Virus record (IMG/VR): IMGVR_UViG_3300009173_000020 | Span: 1 to 46,687 of that record | DNA: 46,687 nucleotides | DNA from: a virus | Reading direction: 5' to 3' (one strand) | In this document: piece after piece, positions 16,496 through 23,836 of the stretch | How positions within the stretch are numbered: position 1 is the stretch's first letter | How the letters are laid out: each line of letters begins with the position of its first letter | The notes under the pieces: generated by a model | What the model was told of the DNA's origin: nothing | The model's input: only the letters and a program-made list of their open reading frames with translations | Databases searched by the model: none | Position numbers and translations under genes: made by a program

Positions 16496-18292
16496 TTATC
16501 CTCGCTCAATCACGTTGTAGGTATTGGCCAGTACAGCGATTGCTTCGTCGTGGCCAGGGATGCGGCTATCCGCGTAAATCTCGGGGGGAAGGTCGTTGGT
16601 GTCGAGCTGCGCCAGGGCTTCGGCAATCAGCTTCGAGCCGGTGACACCGTAGTCGGAAATGCACAGCCAGTGTCGGCCACGGGCTTCGGTGAGCTGGTCG
16701 CGTAGTTTTTGTAAAACTGCATCCAGGTGGGTGGGTGCGCTCAGGCGTGGGCGACAACCCACATAGAGCGTGCGGGACGGGGCTTGGGTAGGTATAGGCT
16801 CTTGCAGTCCTTCATTAAAGGCAATATCCCTTTTAGTAGGGGGCGGCGTTGGGATCAGGCGTACAGGCTCTTGCGGTGGCAGGGGGTCGACCGTAGGGGC
16901 CTGGGCCGCGATAATCTCGGCATAGGAGATAATCCGCGAAACAGGCTCGAACGCGGCAAACTCTTGCACCACAGGCTCTTGCACCACAGGCTCTTGCACC
17001 ACAGGCTCTTGCACCACAGGCTCTTGCACCACAGGCTCTTGCGCCACAGGCTCCAGGTCCGCGGGGATGGCCTTGACGAACGCGGACAATCGCTCGCGAA
17101 TCTCGCCCGCGGGGATATTCTTTCCGTCCACCTTCGCGGTCGGGTCGTAATCCAGGTGCGAATAGAGCGCCTGGATGTCCCCATTGGCGGTGACCGACGC
17201 CTTGAGATGGCCATAGAGAATGACCATGTCAGCTCGCTTCATTCGGCCCAGGTTGCCGCCGCCGAATTGCTCGGTCACCGCGGGAAACTTCGAGGGACGC
17301 CCTCGACGCTTCGAGGGAGGATCGGGTTCTTCGCTGTCCGGTATGCCATCGGGCGGATTGATCGGGCCACTGCCCAGAGCTTCGAGGGGAGGCATGGGCT
17401 CGGGCTCGGGCGCGGCAGTGGGCTCGGGCTCGGGGGCAGTGGGCTCGGGCTCGGGGGCAGTGGGCTCGGCAACCGCTCGATCTACCCCTTCCCTGCCGCT
17501 TTCTACGGGGGTTTCGGGATCTGCTTGTGTTTCTGCTTGTGCTTCTTTTCGCTTTTTCGCGAGCATCTCTAGGAAATTGCTCATTTCGTTATCCCCTTTC
17601 GGCGCGTTGAAAACGCCATCTAAAAAACAGATTGATCGGAGGTGACACCCTCCATAAGCGCCGCACGCGCTCGTGTTGGCGGGGGCCGCTTTTCGAGGCC
17701 CTCGCGAGTGATTCAGCATAATCCCGGCGTGGGCTTTAACTTCCGCGATCCCCTTGTCAATCTCTGCGTCGGTCAAAGTGACAGTCACGCGATGGGTCTT
17801 ATGGACACCTCGTGTCTGGACATATAGGTGTGAGAATGTATTCGATTTGGGCAAGTCGGGATGTACCCGTGAAGCCCACAAGTACACCAGGCATTGGACA
17901 TCCACCGCCAATTCTTCTTCTGTCTTTCCGTACTTCAGAATGTCAGATGTCGTCTTGATGTCTTCTATAGTGTTCTCGGCTCGCCTTACCAAGTCGATTT
18001 GGCCTTTGATCGTTAAGCCTTCGATGAAGGGAAGCTCAAAATTAACTTCGGGCTCACTGGCGCGGTCGATCATTGGAAGTAGAGCCATTGCGATCCGGCC
18101 AGAATGCGTGTCAGGGATTGGTCTGCCTTTGCGTAAGTAGTCCTCGACATGCTTATGCACATCTTTCCCGAGCTGCGCGGCCTTCCCTGTCGGGGACCTA
18201 CGTCCTTCTACTTTTTCTAGGTAATGCTTGCGCGGGCATAGGCGGTGCGTCTTGTCTTGGCTCGCGCTGGTATGTGTCATTTGCAAGTTCAT
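16496..18292 (-). CDS. Cas4/RecB-like PD-(D/E)XK exonuclease with long repetitive C-terminus
   Basis: About 598 residues from ATG 18292, overlapping the upstream TGA. Residues 1-225 form the nuclease: HRLCPRKHY with one Cys, GKDVHKHVEDYL, the core GQIDLV...ENTIEDIKTTS (Asp then D-x-K), and a C-terminal CGAYGGCHLRSIC. Together these give the four-Cys Fe-S pattern of Cas4/AddB-type enzymes. It would resect DNA ends for recombination. The rest is unusual: Pro/Glu/Ala repeats (PEPEPTA, about 280-300), a KRRGRPSKFP AT-hook-like patch (about 325), a folded middle, then five or six VVQEP units encoded by a 15-bp tandem repeat, and a C-terminal domain (from about 500; RHWLCISDYGVTGSKL) of unknown type. 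A fusion of nuclease and a separate domain is likely. Confidence 0.75.
   Translation of the reverse strand: MNLQMTHTSASQDKTHRLCPRKHYLEKVEGRRSPTGKAAQLGKDVHKHVEDYLRKGRPIPDTHSGRIAMALLPMIDRASEPEVNFELPFIEGLTIKGQIDLVRRAENTIEDIKTTSDILKYGKTEEELAVDVQCLVYLWASRVHPDLPKSNTFSHLYVQTRGVHKTHRVTVTLTDAEIDKGIAEVKAHAGIMLNHSRGPRKAAPANTSACGAYGGCHLRSICFLDGVFNAPKGDNEMSNFLEMLAKKRKEAQAETQADPETPVESGREGVDRAVAEPTAPEPEPTAPEPEPTAAPEPEPMPPLEALGSGPINPPDGIPDSEEPDPPSKRRGRPSKFPAVTEQFGGGNLGRMKRADMVILYGHLKASVTANGDIQALYSHLDYDPTAKVDGKNIPAGEIRERLSAFVKAIPADLEPVAQEPVVQEPVVQEPVVQEPVVQEPVVQEFAAFEPVSRIISYAEIIAAQAPTVDPLPPQEPVRLIPTPPPTKRDIAFNEGLQEPIPTQAPSRTLYVGCRPRLSAPTHLDAVLQKLRDQLTEARGRHWLCISDYGVTGSKLIAEALAQLDTNDLPPEIYADSRIPGHDEAIAVLANTYNVIERG
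16961..17050. repeat. 15-bp tandem repeat inside the Cas4-like gene
   Basis: Five perfect copies of the 15-base unit ctcttgcaccacagg and a sixth with one change run from 16961 to 17050. The repeat is in frame on the minus strand and encodes QEPVV pentapeptides, so copy-number change would lengthen or shorten a flexible linker without a frameshift. Confidence 0.9.
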
Positions 18293-18597
18293 GATAGCTT
18301 TTCCGAGCAACTCTTGGCTTCAGCCGCGGACGTAAACCCGCTCTCTCGGATACAGTTTTTGCATTTAATTTGACCTGTGCGGCTAGGGTAGGCGTTCCAG
18401 GGACCGAGTGTAGCCTCGCAGTCCTGGCACCCGCTCAGGACGGGGAAGCCCGCGTGCATGTACTGATTGATCAAGTCATCGTCGCAAAACTCCGCGCCCA
18501 CCTCCGACGCAAAGTCTATGTGTCCGTACTCGGCCTTGAAAATGTCGAGACAAGTAATGGGGCCTTCCCGACGTTTTTTGATTCGTATTTTTTTCAT
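18289..18597 (-). CDS. Small cysteine-rich protein, possible zinc binding
   Basis: 102 residues from ATG 18597 (ATGA overlap with the upstream stop). The start is very basic (MKKIRIKKRREG). Cysteines cluster as GCQDCEATLG and later IKCKNCI, two CxxC pairs about 20 residues apart that could form a zinc ribbon. Additional Cys are near residues 16, 38 and 95. The context is the replication operon just upstream of the nuclease gene. Possible DNA- or RNA-binding accessory; no family recognised. Confidence 0.5.
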   Translation of the reverse strand: MKKIRIKKRREGPITCLDIFKAEYGHIDFASEVGAEFCDDDLINQYMHAGFPVLSGCQDCEATLGPWNAYPSRTGQIKCKNCIRESGFTSAAEAKSCSEKLS

Positions 18598-19019
18598 GTT
18601 CTCTCCAGCTCGGCCATACGGCCCGCGAACGCTTCCATGACAGTCTCGTGGTGCCAGTCGCTCGGGTCTGCGGGCAAGACAATGCCGATCTCGCTGAACG
18701 CCCGCTCGATGACCTGGACAACCTTCTCAGAGAGGGCTGCGGCACCGCGGTAATCATCCAGATCTATTGTGTGTTCTTCTGCTTGGAGCGTAAGGTCTGC
18801 TTCCAGCTCCGCTATTTGTTCTTCGAGCTTCTCGATGGCCTCGCCCTGCGCGTGCTTTTCGCGTTCTACATTATCCGCGATGTCTTCGAGATCAGAGAAC
18901 ATCAACACCATGTCTGCCGCGTCGTTTCGTTCCGCGTGAGTAGTCAGCGATGCCAACGCCTCACGAGCTAATCGACTTGGGCGCTTTGTCGACCACGGGT
19001 AGGGTGACCACTCTTTCAT
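18594..19019 (-). CDS. Coiled-coil hypothetical protein
   Basis: 141 residues from ATG 19019 (ATGA overlap). Residues 55-90 (HAQGEAIEKLEEQIAELEAD and on) are a clear coiled coil, flanked by helical segments, with a final MEAFAGRMAELE helix. There is no membrane segment or catalytic motif. Placement among small coupled genes suggests an accessory or regulatory factor. Function unknown. Confidence 0.5.
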   Translation of the reverse strand: MKEWSPYPWSTKRPSRLAREALASLTTHAERNDAADMVLMFSDLEDIADNVEREKHAQGEAIEKLEEQIAELEADLTLQAEEHTIDLDDYRGAAALSEKVVQVIERAFSEIGIVLPADPSDWHHETVMEAFAGRMAELERT

Positions 19020-19426
19020 TTGGACATTCTCCGATACGCAATATTGTATTTTCGACGCCCCGCAGACTTGCTAAAGCGATGAACGCACGCGGGGTTCTTT
19101 TCAAATACGCCTGGCCGTAGCTCTGTGAGCACAATTCCCTCGCCTTGCTTACTGCCTTGGATCTCCATCTCAGGGGAATAGTGCGCCAGGATGTAAGATT
19201 TATCGGGCCGGTCCTGCGAGCTGCCCATGCCACGGAGCCACTCACATCGAAACGCTCGGCACGACGGCGGGCGGTCCTCATAGATAGTGCATCGCCGCCA
19301 GCCGCCAGGGCTGGCAGGGGATGCGCCTAGGTGAGGGCAAATCACAAACTCGGGCTTTGGCGGGGCCAGGTCTTCAACGCCCATAACAATACAACAGATA
19401 TTGCAGCTTCCGCACTTACGCGCCAT
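19016..19426 (-). CDS. YkgJ-type cysteine-cluster protein
   Basis: 136 residues from ATG 19426; the extended frame from 19507 adds an Arg/Ser-rich stretch over the upstream gene and is rejected. Residues 4-60 carry the cysteine pattern of the YkgJ/UPF0153 family: CGSCNICC, then ICPHLG, RRCTIYEDRPPSCRAFRC and EW. That family is annotated as zinc or iron chelating. The biochemical function is not known. Its presence in a phage replication operon is uncommon and may relate to metal supply or a redox step. The start overlaps the end of the upstream gene by 11 bases. Confidence 0.65.
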   Translation of the reverse strand: MARKCGSCNICCIVMGVEDLAPPKPEFVICPHLGASPASPGGWRRCTIYEDRPPSCRAFRCEWLRGMGSSQDRPDKSYILAHYSPEMEIQGSKQGEGIVLTELRPGVFEKNPACVHRFSKSAGRRKYNIAYRRMSK

Positions 19427-19808
19427 CGTTGTTCTCCCATTTGTCCGCCTCGAAGTCGGACGTAAAGGACTTTGCCTGCGCGGCGAAGACCCCCAGGAAA
19501 GCCTCAAGGGTCATATCCAGGATTTTGTCCGCGGGGTGAGGGTCGGGAGTCTCTTTTCTCGCGTTGGCCCACTGCCCAATAAAAAACACCATCGGAGCGC
19601 CATGCACTAGAGCGTGCCCGAGTCCGATGCACCCGATGGAAAAGTACGAAAATTGCACCGCCAAAAGGTCTTGGTCAGGAGCAATGTCAATCGCTGTGAT
19701 CGTGTCACACGCGGTAGCTGTCTCGGCTACTTGTGCGGCATCCCATATCGCGTCTTCGTCAAGGCCGCGGGCGTCGGCAAGCCCACGTAACCAGTCCTTT
19801 ACTTTCAC
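19416..19808 (-). CDS. Hypothetical protein, first gene of the leftward operon
   Basis: 130 residues from GTG 19808, with AAGGGGGA just upstream. It opens MKVKDWLRGLADARGLDEDA, a helical segment, followed by acidic residues, a moderately hydrophobic centre (LLAVQFSYFSIGCIGLGHAL, about 50-70) and an acidic C-terminus. The hydrophobic centre looks like a core strand-helix unit rather than a clear membrane span. As the gene closest to the divergent promoter region it would be expressed first. No family recognised. Confidence 0.5.
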   Translation of the reverse strand: MKVKDWLRGLADARGLDEDAIWDAAQVAETATACDTITAIDIAPDQDLLAVQFSYFSIGCIGLGHALVHGAPMVFFIGQWANARKETPDPHPADKILDMTLEAFLGVFAAQAKSFTSDFEADKWENNDGA

Positions 19809-20034
19809 AAGATCCCCCTTTGTTATCCTACGGCTCAGACGTTACGCTAGCACGTTATTCGACGGCTGAAAAGAAAAATGAAAGAAAAAAACAAGCGCCA
19901 CTTGAATATGCCTACAATGTATGATTGTGTACGCCTCCCCGTTATAGTCTCGGATGCACTGACAATGTCCATAAAGGGATCCGGTGATTATGGACCGGCT
20001 ATAGCGGGGTATCTCTAGTCGAAAGGATCTAACT
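19809..20034. promoter_or_regulatory. Divergent intergenic control region
   Basis: This 226-bp gap separates the leftward operon (first start 19808) from the rightward HTH/primase genes. It is the natural place for both early promoters, although I could not pick a convincing -35/-10 pair. It holds a perfect 8-bp inverted repeat gtccataa / ttatggac at 19967-19974 and 19988-19995 (centres 21 bp apart, two helical turns), an 8-bp palindrome gctatagc at 19998-20005, and a shorter acaat/attgt pair around 19915-19927. These look like operators for the HTH protein encoded at 20035. Confidence 0.55.
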
Positions 20035-20262
20035 GTGATGTTTCAGGATTGGCTACGTCTAAGTGGCCGTAGCACAAAGGAAATCGCGCTAGAGCTAGGC
20101 GTTTCCTACCAGGCCGTTAATCACTGGATTAGGGGGGTATCCATCCCGCGTTCTACACGCCTTGCCCGTCTCGAAGATATGAGCGGGGGGTTAGTCACTG
20201 CGAAGTCATTTGCGCGTTGTGAGGGGGTAGGGGATGCCGAAGCTAACTGCGTGGCCCACTAA
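20035..20262 (+). CDS. Cro/C1-family HTH regulator
   Basis: 75 residues. Residues 3-45 read as a Cro/C1-type helix-turn-helix: LRLSGRSTKEIALELGVSYQ, AVNHWIRG and SIPRSTRLARLE, including the typical S-x-x-x-IA-x-x-L-x-V-S-x-x-x-V-x-x-W-x-x-G. It should bind the inverted repeat just upstream and regulate the divergent operons. GTG 20035 with AAAGGA at about 20021-20027 is taken as the start; ATG 20038 is equally possible. The 3' end overlaps the primase-helicase start by 29 bases, so the two are coupled. There is no protease-like C-terminus, so it is not a LexA/CI type. Confidence 0.75.
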   Translation: MMFQDWLRLSGRSTKEIALELGVSYQAVNHWIRGVSIPRSTRLARLEDMSGGLVTAKSFARCEGVGDAEANCVAH

Positions 20263-22453
20263 ATTTGTAAAAGCGGCCCGCGGTGTAGAAGACGGCGACT
20301 CTTGGCCGGTTCTCAATGCCCGTGAAGCGTTGGAATATCGGTACGATACGGACGCTCATTTTGTCCCGTACTCTATCGAGGGTCACGACCAATGCCCGCG
20401 GCTACTCAAGCGTAATGTCGAGTGGGTCGATGGTGCGATCATTTGTGGTCTAGCTGTGCTTGACCTGGATGATCCGCAGGCGCACGCTCAGGGGACGCGG
20501 GCTACCGCCGAGTTTTGGGATTCAGTAGTGGGGGCCGCGGAGGCGCTCGGGGAGCATTTACACTGTGATGTAGGGTGGTACACCACCCGCGGCGGCGGGC
20601 GGTTGCTGGTGGAGTTGCCCGCGCCCGTAGATGCTGAGACCTACGTGGCCATCCTGGCCAAGCTCAGAGCCATCCTGGCCGCGAGTGGATTCGTGGCGGA
20701 CCCCCTCAAAGATTGGACCCGCTGCTATCGGTTCCCCTTTGTGGTTCGTGATGGTGAGCGGTTCGAGCCGGACTATGATTTTGAGTGGGGGACGATTCCC
20801 CAAGCTGTGATCGAGGGCTGGACAGCGAGTAACGCTTTCGAGGGTATTGAGCAAGCCGGTGAGCGGTTCGTTTTGCCAGATGCCATCGGTCCAGGAGATC
20901 GCAATCGCACGCTGGCCAGTCTGGCAGGCCAGCTTAGGCGCTCAGGCTGCGAGGCCGGTGAGATTCTGGAGCGGCTACGGGAAGTGAACGCCGAGCGGTG
21001 TGATCCTCCTGTCGATGATGGTGAGCTGGAGCGCATTACCGATTCGATTTCGCAATATCCAACGGGGCGCGAGCAGGCCGATGCCGGTGAGCTGGACGAA
21101 GATGATCGGGTTGTCCGGTTTGAGTTGGGCGATGAAGTGGAGATCGCAAAGGAGACGTTGCGGGTGATCGAAGACGGCCACAGGGAGTTGGTTTTTGATC
21201 GTGCGAAGCTCTGGAGGTATGCCGACGGGCGGGGGATCTGGTCAGAATTGAGCCCCGCGGTTGTGTACAGCGCCGTACAGCGGTTCTCGGGGGACCTGGT
21301 ACGTTCGGGTACGGATAGAGACGGCAATCCCCGCTACCGGCCCTTAAAGGTCTCAAACGCGATGACAGATTCGGTTCATCAGCTTGTGCGGAAGCGTAGG
21401 TGGGGGGTTGGACACTTCGCGGAAACAACGAAAGGCCTGGCCTTCGAGAATGGGTTTGTAAGGGCCGATGGCGGATTAGTGGACCATGACCATCGCCACA
21501 GGGCCACGGTGGCCGTACCGACGCGGTATGAGCCCGATACAGCGAATCCTGAGCGGTGGGAACAGACACTGCATGAGATCTTCGCGCCAGACGATGACGC
21601 GGACCAGAAGATCGCCATGCTCTACGAGTATATAGGCGTGGGCTTGTTGGGAGCGGCTCCCCGGCTGCAAAAGGGATTGATAATGGTGGGGGGCGGCGCG
21701 AATGGAAAATCGACGGTGGTCGATGTACTGGGCGCTCTGTTTCGATGGGCCGGGACGGAAGTTGCCGCGATACCGCCGCAGGAAATGGGCCAAGAGTACA
21801 ATCGGGATATGCTCTGCGGTGTCCGGTTGAATATCTGCTCGGAAATGCCAGAGGCGGATATTCTGGCCGGGGCGGCGGTCAAGGCGATTATTGCGGGGGA
21901 TCTGATTATTGCGAGACCTATTCGGGAAGCGCCGTATGCGTATCGGCCCGAGGCGCTCCAGGTCTTTTCTGCAAATTTTCTCCCCGCGGTGAAGGATTCG
22001 AGTCACGGTTTCTGGCGGCGGTGGGGGGCGATCACGTTTAACCGTGAGTTTTCTGAGAAAGAACGTGACCCCGTGCGAGCCAAAACGATTATTGCAAAAG
22101 AGCTGGCATCAATCGCGGTGCGAGCGGTCGAATACGGGGTACAAGCCCTGGCAAGGGGGGCGTACATCGAGCCGGGGTCCAGCGCGGAGGCCGTACACAA
22201 TTGGAGGCTGCAAGCGGATCAAGTTGCCTCCTGGCTAAATGACAGGTGCGTGCCCGCGGAGCTGGAAGATAATTGGAATGGTGGTCAGGCGTTGTACTCC
22301 AATTACACACAGTGGTGCTCGAACAGTGGCCACCGTATTATGTCAATCCACAAATTCGGGCGGCGGCTAGGAGAGCTAGGCGTGGAGAAGAAACGAAAAA
22401 CCAAAGGCGTATATTATGCGCTCGCTGTCCAGGCTAATCTAATGGCACTGTAG
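20234..22453 (+). CDS. Primase-helicase (prim-pol/PriCT plus D5/SF3 helicase)
   Basis: 739 residues from ATG 20234. The N-terminal third has an archaeo-eukaryotic-primase-like pattern: VLDLDD (about 75), TTRGGGRLL (about 117) and DWTRCYRFPF (about 160). Residues 215-275 match a primase C-terminal helical domain (GDRNRTLASLAGQLRRSG, ending in ITDSISQY). The C-terminal half is a superfamily 3 D5-like helicase with Walker A GGGANGKST (about 485), then NICSEMPEAD, a sensor-type QVFSANFLP, and a final winged region. It would prime and unwind DNA at the origin. The non-coding, repeat-rich gap directly downstream is a plausible origin. Confidence 0.88.
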   Translation: MPKLTAWPTKFVKAARGVEDGDSWPVLNAREALEYRYDTDAHFVPYSIEGHDQCPRLLKRNVEWVDGAIICGLAVLDLDDPQAHAQGTRATAEFWDSVVGAAEALGEHLHCDVGWYTTRGGGRLLVELPAPVDAETYVAILAKLRAILAASGFVADPLKDWTRCYRFPFVVRDGERFEPDYDFEWGTIPQAVIEGWTASNAFEGIEQAGERFVLPDAIGPGDRNRTLASLAGQLRRSGCEAGEILERLREVNAERCDPPVDDGELERITDSISQYPTGREQADAGELDEDDRVVRFELGDEVEIAKETLRVIEDGHRELVFDRAKLWRYADGRGIWSELSPAVVYSAVQRFSGDLVRSGTDRDGNPRYRPLKVSNAMTDSVHQLVRKRRWGVGHFAETTKGLAFENGFVRADGGLVDHDHRHRATVAVPTRYEPDTANPERWEQTLHEIFAPDDDADQKIAMLYEYIGVGLLGAAPRLQKGLIMVGGGANGKSTVVDVLGALFRWAGTEVAAIPPQEMGQEYNRDMLCGVRLNICSEMPEADILAGAAVKAIIAGDLIIARPIREAPYAYRPEALQVFSANFLPAVKDSSHGFWRRWGAITFNREFSEKERDPVRAKTIIAKELASIAVRAVEYGVQALARGAYIEPGSSAEAVHNWRLQADQVASWLNDRCVPAELEDNWNGGQALYSNYTQWCSNSGHRIMSIHKFGRRLGELGVEKKRKTKGVYYALAVQANLMAL

Positions 22454-22767
22454 GATGTAGGTTTCAAGTACCCGTGATCATTGCACAAAACCACCAACCA
22501 TGTAGATTATGTATGTTATGTAGCATAGCTGGCATAGGGTATATGTGTGTGCGTGTATGTGCGTGTGCATGTATGTGCATGTATGTGTGTGCGTGTGTGC
22601 GTGCGTGTATGCGTATGCGTGTAAGAGTATCCCAGGATATACTACATAGCTACATGATTGCTGTTTTACTCAATGATTTTGAGGATTTGGAATCTACAGG
22701 GTTCATAATTTTGAAGCTACAGTGTTGATGGAAGCTACATGATGTTTTTACAAAAAAGGAGTTTTTC
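22454..22767. other. Non-coding origin candidate with Z-DNA tract and ATGTAG/CTACAT repeats
   Basis: This 314-bp gap has no believable gene; the reading frame across it is low-complexity. It holds an 85-nt alternating purine-pyrimidine tract (22539-22623). To the left are three ATGTAG hexamers (22455, 22500, 22518). To the right are three inverted CTACAT hexamers (22642, 22650, 22735) plus two CTACA (22694, 22717). An 11-base direct repeat, agctacatgat, occurs at 22648 and 22733. Its position after the primase-helicase gene suggests a replication origin; this is inference. Confidence 0.45.
22539..22623. repeat. 85-nt perfect purine-pyrimidine alternating tract (Z-DNA-prone)
   Basis: Every step from 22539 to 22623 alternates purine and pyrimidine, built mostly from GT, GC and AT dinucleotides. 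Alternating GT/GC is the best-known Z-DNA-forming type of sequence under negative supercoiling. The tract ends where two adenines occur at 22623-22624. It is non-coding. Confidence 0.85.
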
Positions 22768-23124
22768 GTGGCTGCAAGCGAGCTGAGCGAGCAAATAGCG
22801 GTGGTTCGCATTTTGCAAAAAGGCGGAATTGTTTTTTGCGCGGTGCCTAACGGCGGAAAACGCCGATTGCACGAGGCGCGAATGTTAAAAGCGAGTGGTA
22901 CTCGTGCGGGCGTTCCTGATTTATTGCTTTTTTCAGTCCCCGATGGCGCGGACTTTTGCGGTGTGGCATTGGAAATGAAGCGTGCCGATGGCCGGATGAG
23001 TAATTTGTCAAAATCACAAAAGGAGTGGATTGCGAAGCTCGAAGATTGCGGCTGGTGTTGTTTGGTTGGCTTTGGGGCGCGAGACGCTTTAGGGAAATTG
23101 AGAGACCTGGGATATGGTATTTGA
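22768..23124 (+). CDS. VRR-NUC domain nuclease
   Basis: 118 residues from GTG 22768, with AAGGAG about 7 bases upstream. It matches the compact phage VRR-NUC type of PD-(D/E)XK nuclease: FCAVPNGGKR (motif with conserved N and K), SGTRAGVPDLLL with the catalytic Asp, VALEMKRADGR with the E-x-K pair, then QKEWIAKLEDCGWCCLV. Stand-alone phage VRR-NUC enzymes are thought to be structure-selective (Holliday or flap). It would process replication or recombination intermediates and sits beside the origin candidate. Confidence 0.85.
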   Translation: MAASELSEQIAVVRILQKGGIVFCAVPNGGKRRLHEARMLKASGTRAGVPDLLLFSVPDGADFCGVALEMKRADGRMSNLSKSQKEWIAKLEDCGWCCLVGFGARDALGKLRDLGYGI

Positions 23125-23194
23125 GCTGATGGTTTGGGTGCTTGTGACGGGGGGTTGGTTTTTTGTGATGGCGGGGTGGTACTTCGATGATTGA
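23114..23194 (+). CDS. Possible 26-residue single-TM protein
   Basis: ATG 23114 opens a 26-codon frame overlapping the nuclease stop region and the next ATG at 23187. It encodes MVFELMVWVLVTGGWFFVMA followed by GWYFDD, a nearly continuous hydrophobic segment with an acidic tail. Filling the gap exactly between two genes with overlaps at both ends supports expression. No clear ribosome site of its own is seen. Function unknown. Confidence 0.4.
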   Translation: MVFELMVWVLVTGGWFFVMAGWYFDD

Positions 23195-23504
23195 TGTGGG
23201 AAACGAGTGGCCACCCTGTCCAGGGTGCGTGATTGAGGACGCCGACGCTCTAGGGGCACAAGTGCTCTGGGTGCTCTATGAGTGCTTGGAGGCGGCGGAT
23301 CTAAATGCGGCGGCGAGCTTTGCTTCCCATTACGCGCTTGAAGTCACGTTGTCTGCGCAATGTCAGTGTAGTCCGCGCAGTGTCCATGCGCTCGTGGACG
23401 TATCCCACCAGTTAGATATGTTGTCACCCGCGGGGTGCTTTTTCGGGGTGGATCCCCTGGATTCTCGGCGTGTGGGGTGGTGGGTCGAGGGCGATGACGC
23501 TTGA
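23187..23504 (+). CDS. Hypothetical protein
   Basis: 105 residues from ATG 23187, overlapping the tiny TM frame. Cys-rich in places (PPCPGC near the start, CQCS in the middle), helical between (VLWVLYECLEAADLNAAASF). It ends in WWVEGDDA. The last 23 bases are the first copy of a 35-bp direct repeat whose second copy runs into the start of the gene at 23814. No family recognised. Confidence 0.5.
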   Translation: MIDVGNEWPPCPGCVIEDADALGAQVLWVLYECLEAADLNAAASFASHYALEVTLSAQCQCSPRSVHALVDVSHQLDMLSPAGCFFGVDPLDSRRVGWWVEGDDA

Positions 23505-23516
23505 CCTTTCCAAGGT
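23482..23516. repeat. 35-bp direct repeat, copy 1
   Basis: An exact 35-base match to 23802-23836, beginning gggtcgagg and ending tttccaaggt. This copy covers the end of the gene at 23187. It includes an ATG (23494) that opens the same first seven codons as the gene at 23814 (MTLDLSK) and then hits an early stop. Confidence 0.9.
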
Positions 23517-23576
23517 TAACAGCCCGTGTCCCACTTCGACGCAGAAACCCGCGTTGAGATAATAGGAGGTACAGAA

Positions 23577-23801
23577 ATGCCAATCAAAGATATGTTGAAT
23601 GAAGACCCATTCCAAAACATGGCCCTGCGGGGACCGGAAGACCTGAGTGAATGGGTGAGGATCCCCGGATTGTTCCGCAAGTGGGAGTTCGCAGATTTCA
23701 TCGAGGACAATGATGCTATTAGCTTTCAAGCGCGTGGCAAAATGGAAGACGGGTGCCAGCTATGGGCGCTCTATCGGCACAGGCCGGAGGCTCCGCTATG
23801 A
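23577..23801 (+). CDS. Small hypothetical protein between direct repeats
   Basis: 74 residues from ATG 23577, chosen because AGGAGGT lies at 23564-23570, an excellent ribosome site; a longer GTG frame from 23526 has none. It starts MPIKDMLNEDPFQNMALRGP and is acidic, mixed alpha/beta, ending RHRPEAPL. The gene lies between two exact 35-bp direct repeats, as if inserted or captured by recombination. No known motif. Confidence 0.55.
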   Translation: MPIKDMLNEDPFQNMALRGPEDLSEWVRIPGLFRKWEFADFIEDNDAISFQARGKMEDGCQLWALYRHRPEAPL

Positions 23802-23836
23802 GGGTCGAGGGCGATGACGCTTGACCTTTCCAAGGT
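23802..23836. repeat. 35-bp direct repeat, copy 2
   Basis: An exact repeat of 23482-23516, 320 bp downstream. It supplies the start of the gene at 23814 (ATG and the next seven codons). The gene at 23577 lies between the copies. Confidence 0.9.

Noticed and set aside
16961-17050. CRISPR-like array
   Set aside because: Units are contiguous 15-mers without spacers and are in frame with a coding region.
16727-17572. 281-residue plus-strand frame with HRLL repeats
   Set aside because: It is the complement of the in-frame 15-bp repeat of the nuclease gene.
22474-22728. 84-residue frame over the GT/GC tract
   Set aside because: The translation is a Cys/Val/Met/Arg low-complexity product of the alternating tract, without a proper ribosome site.
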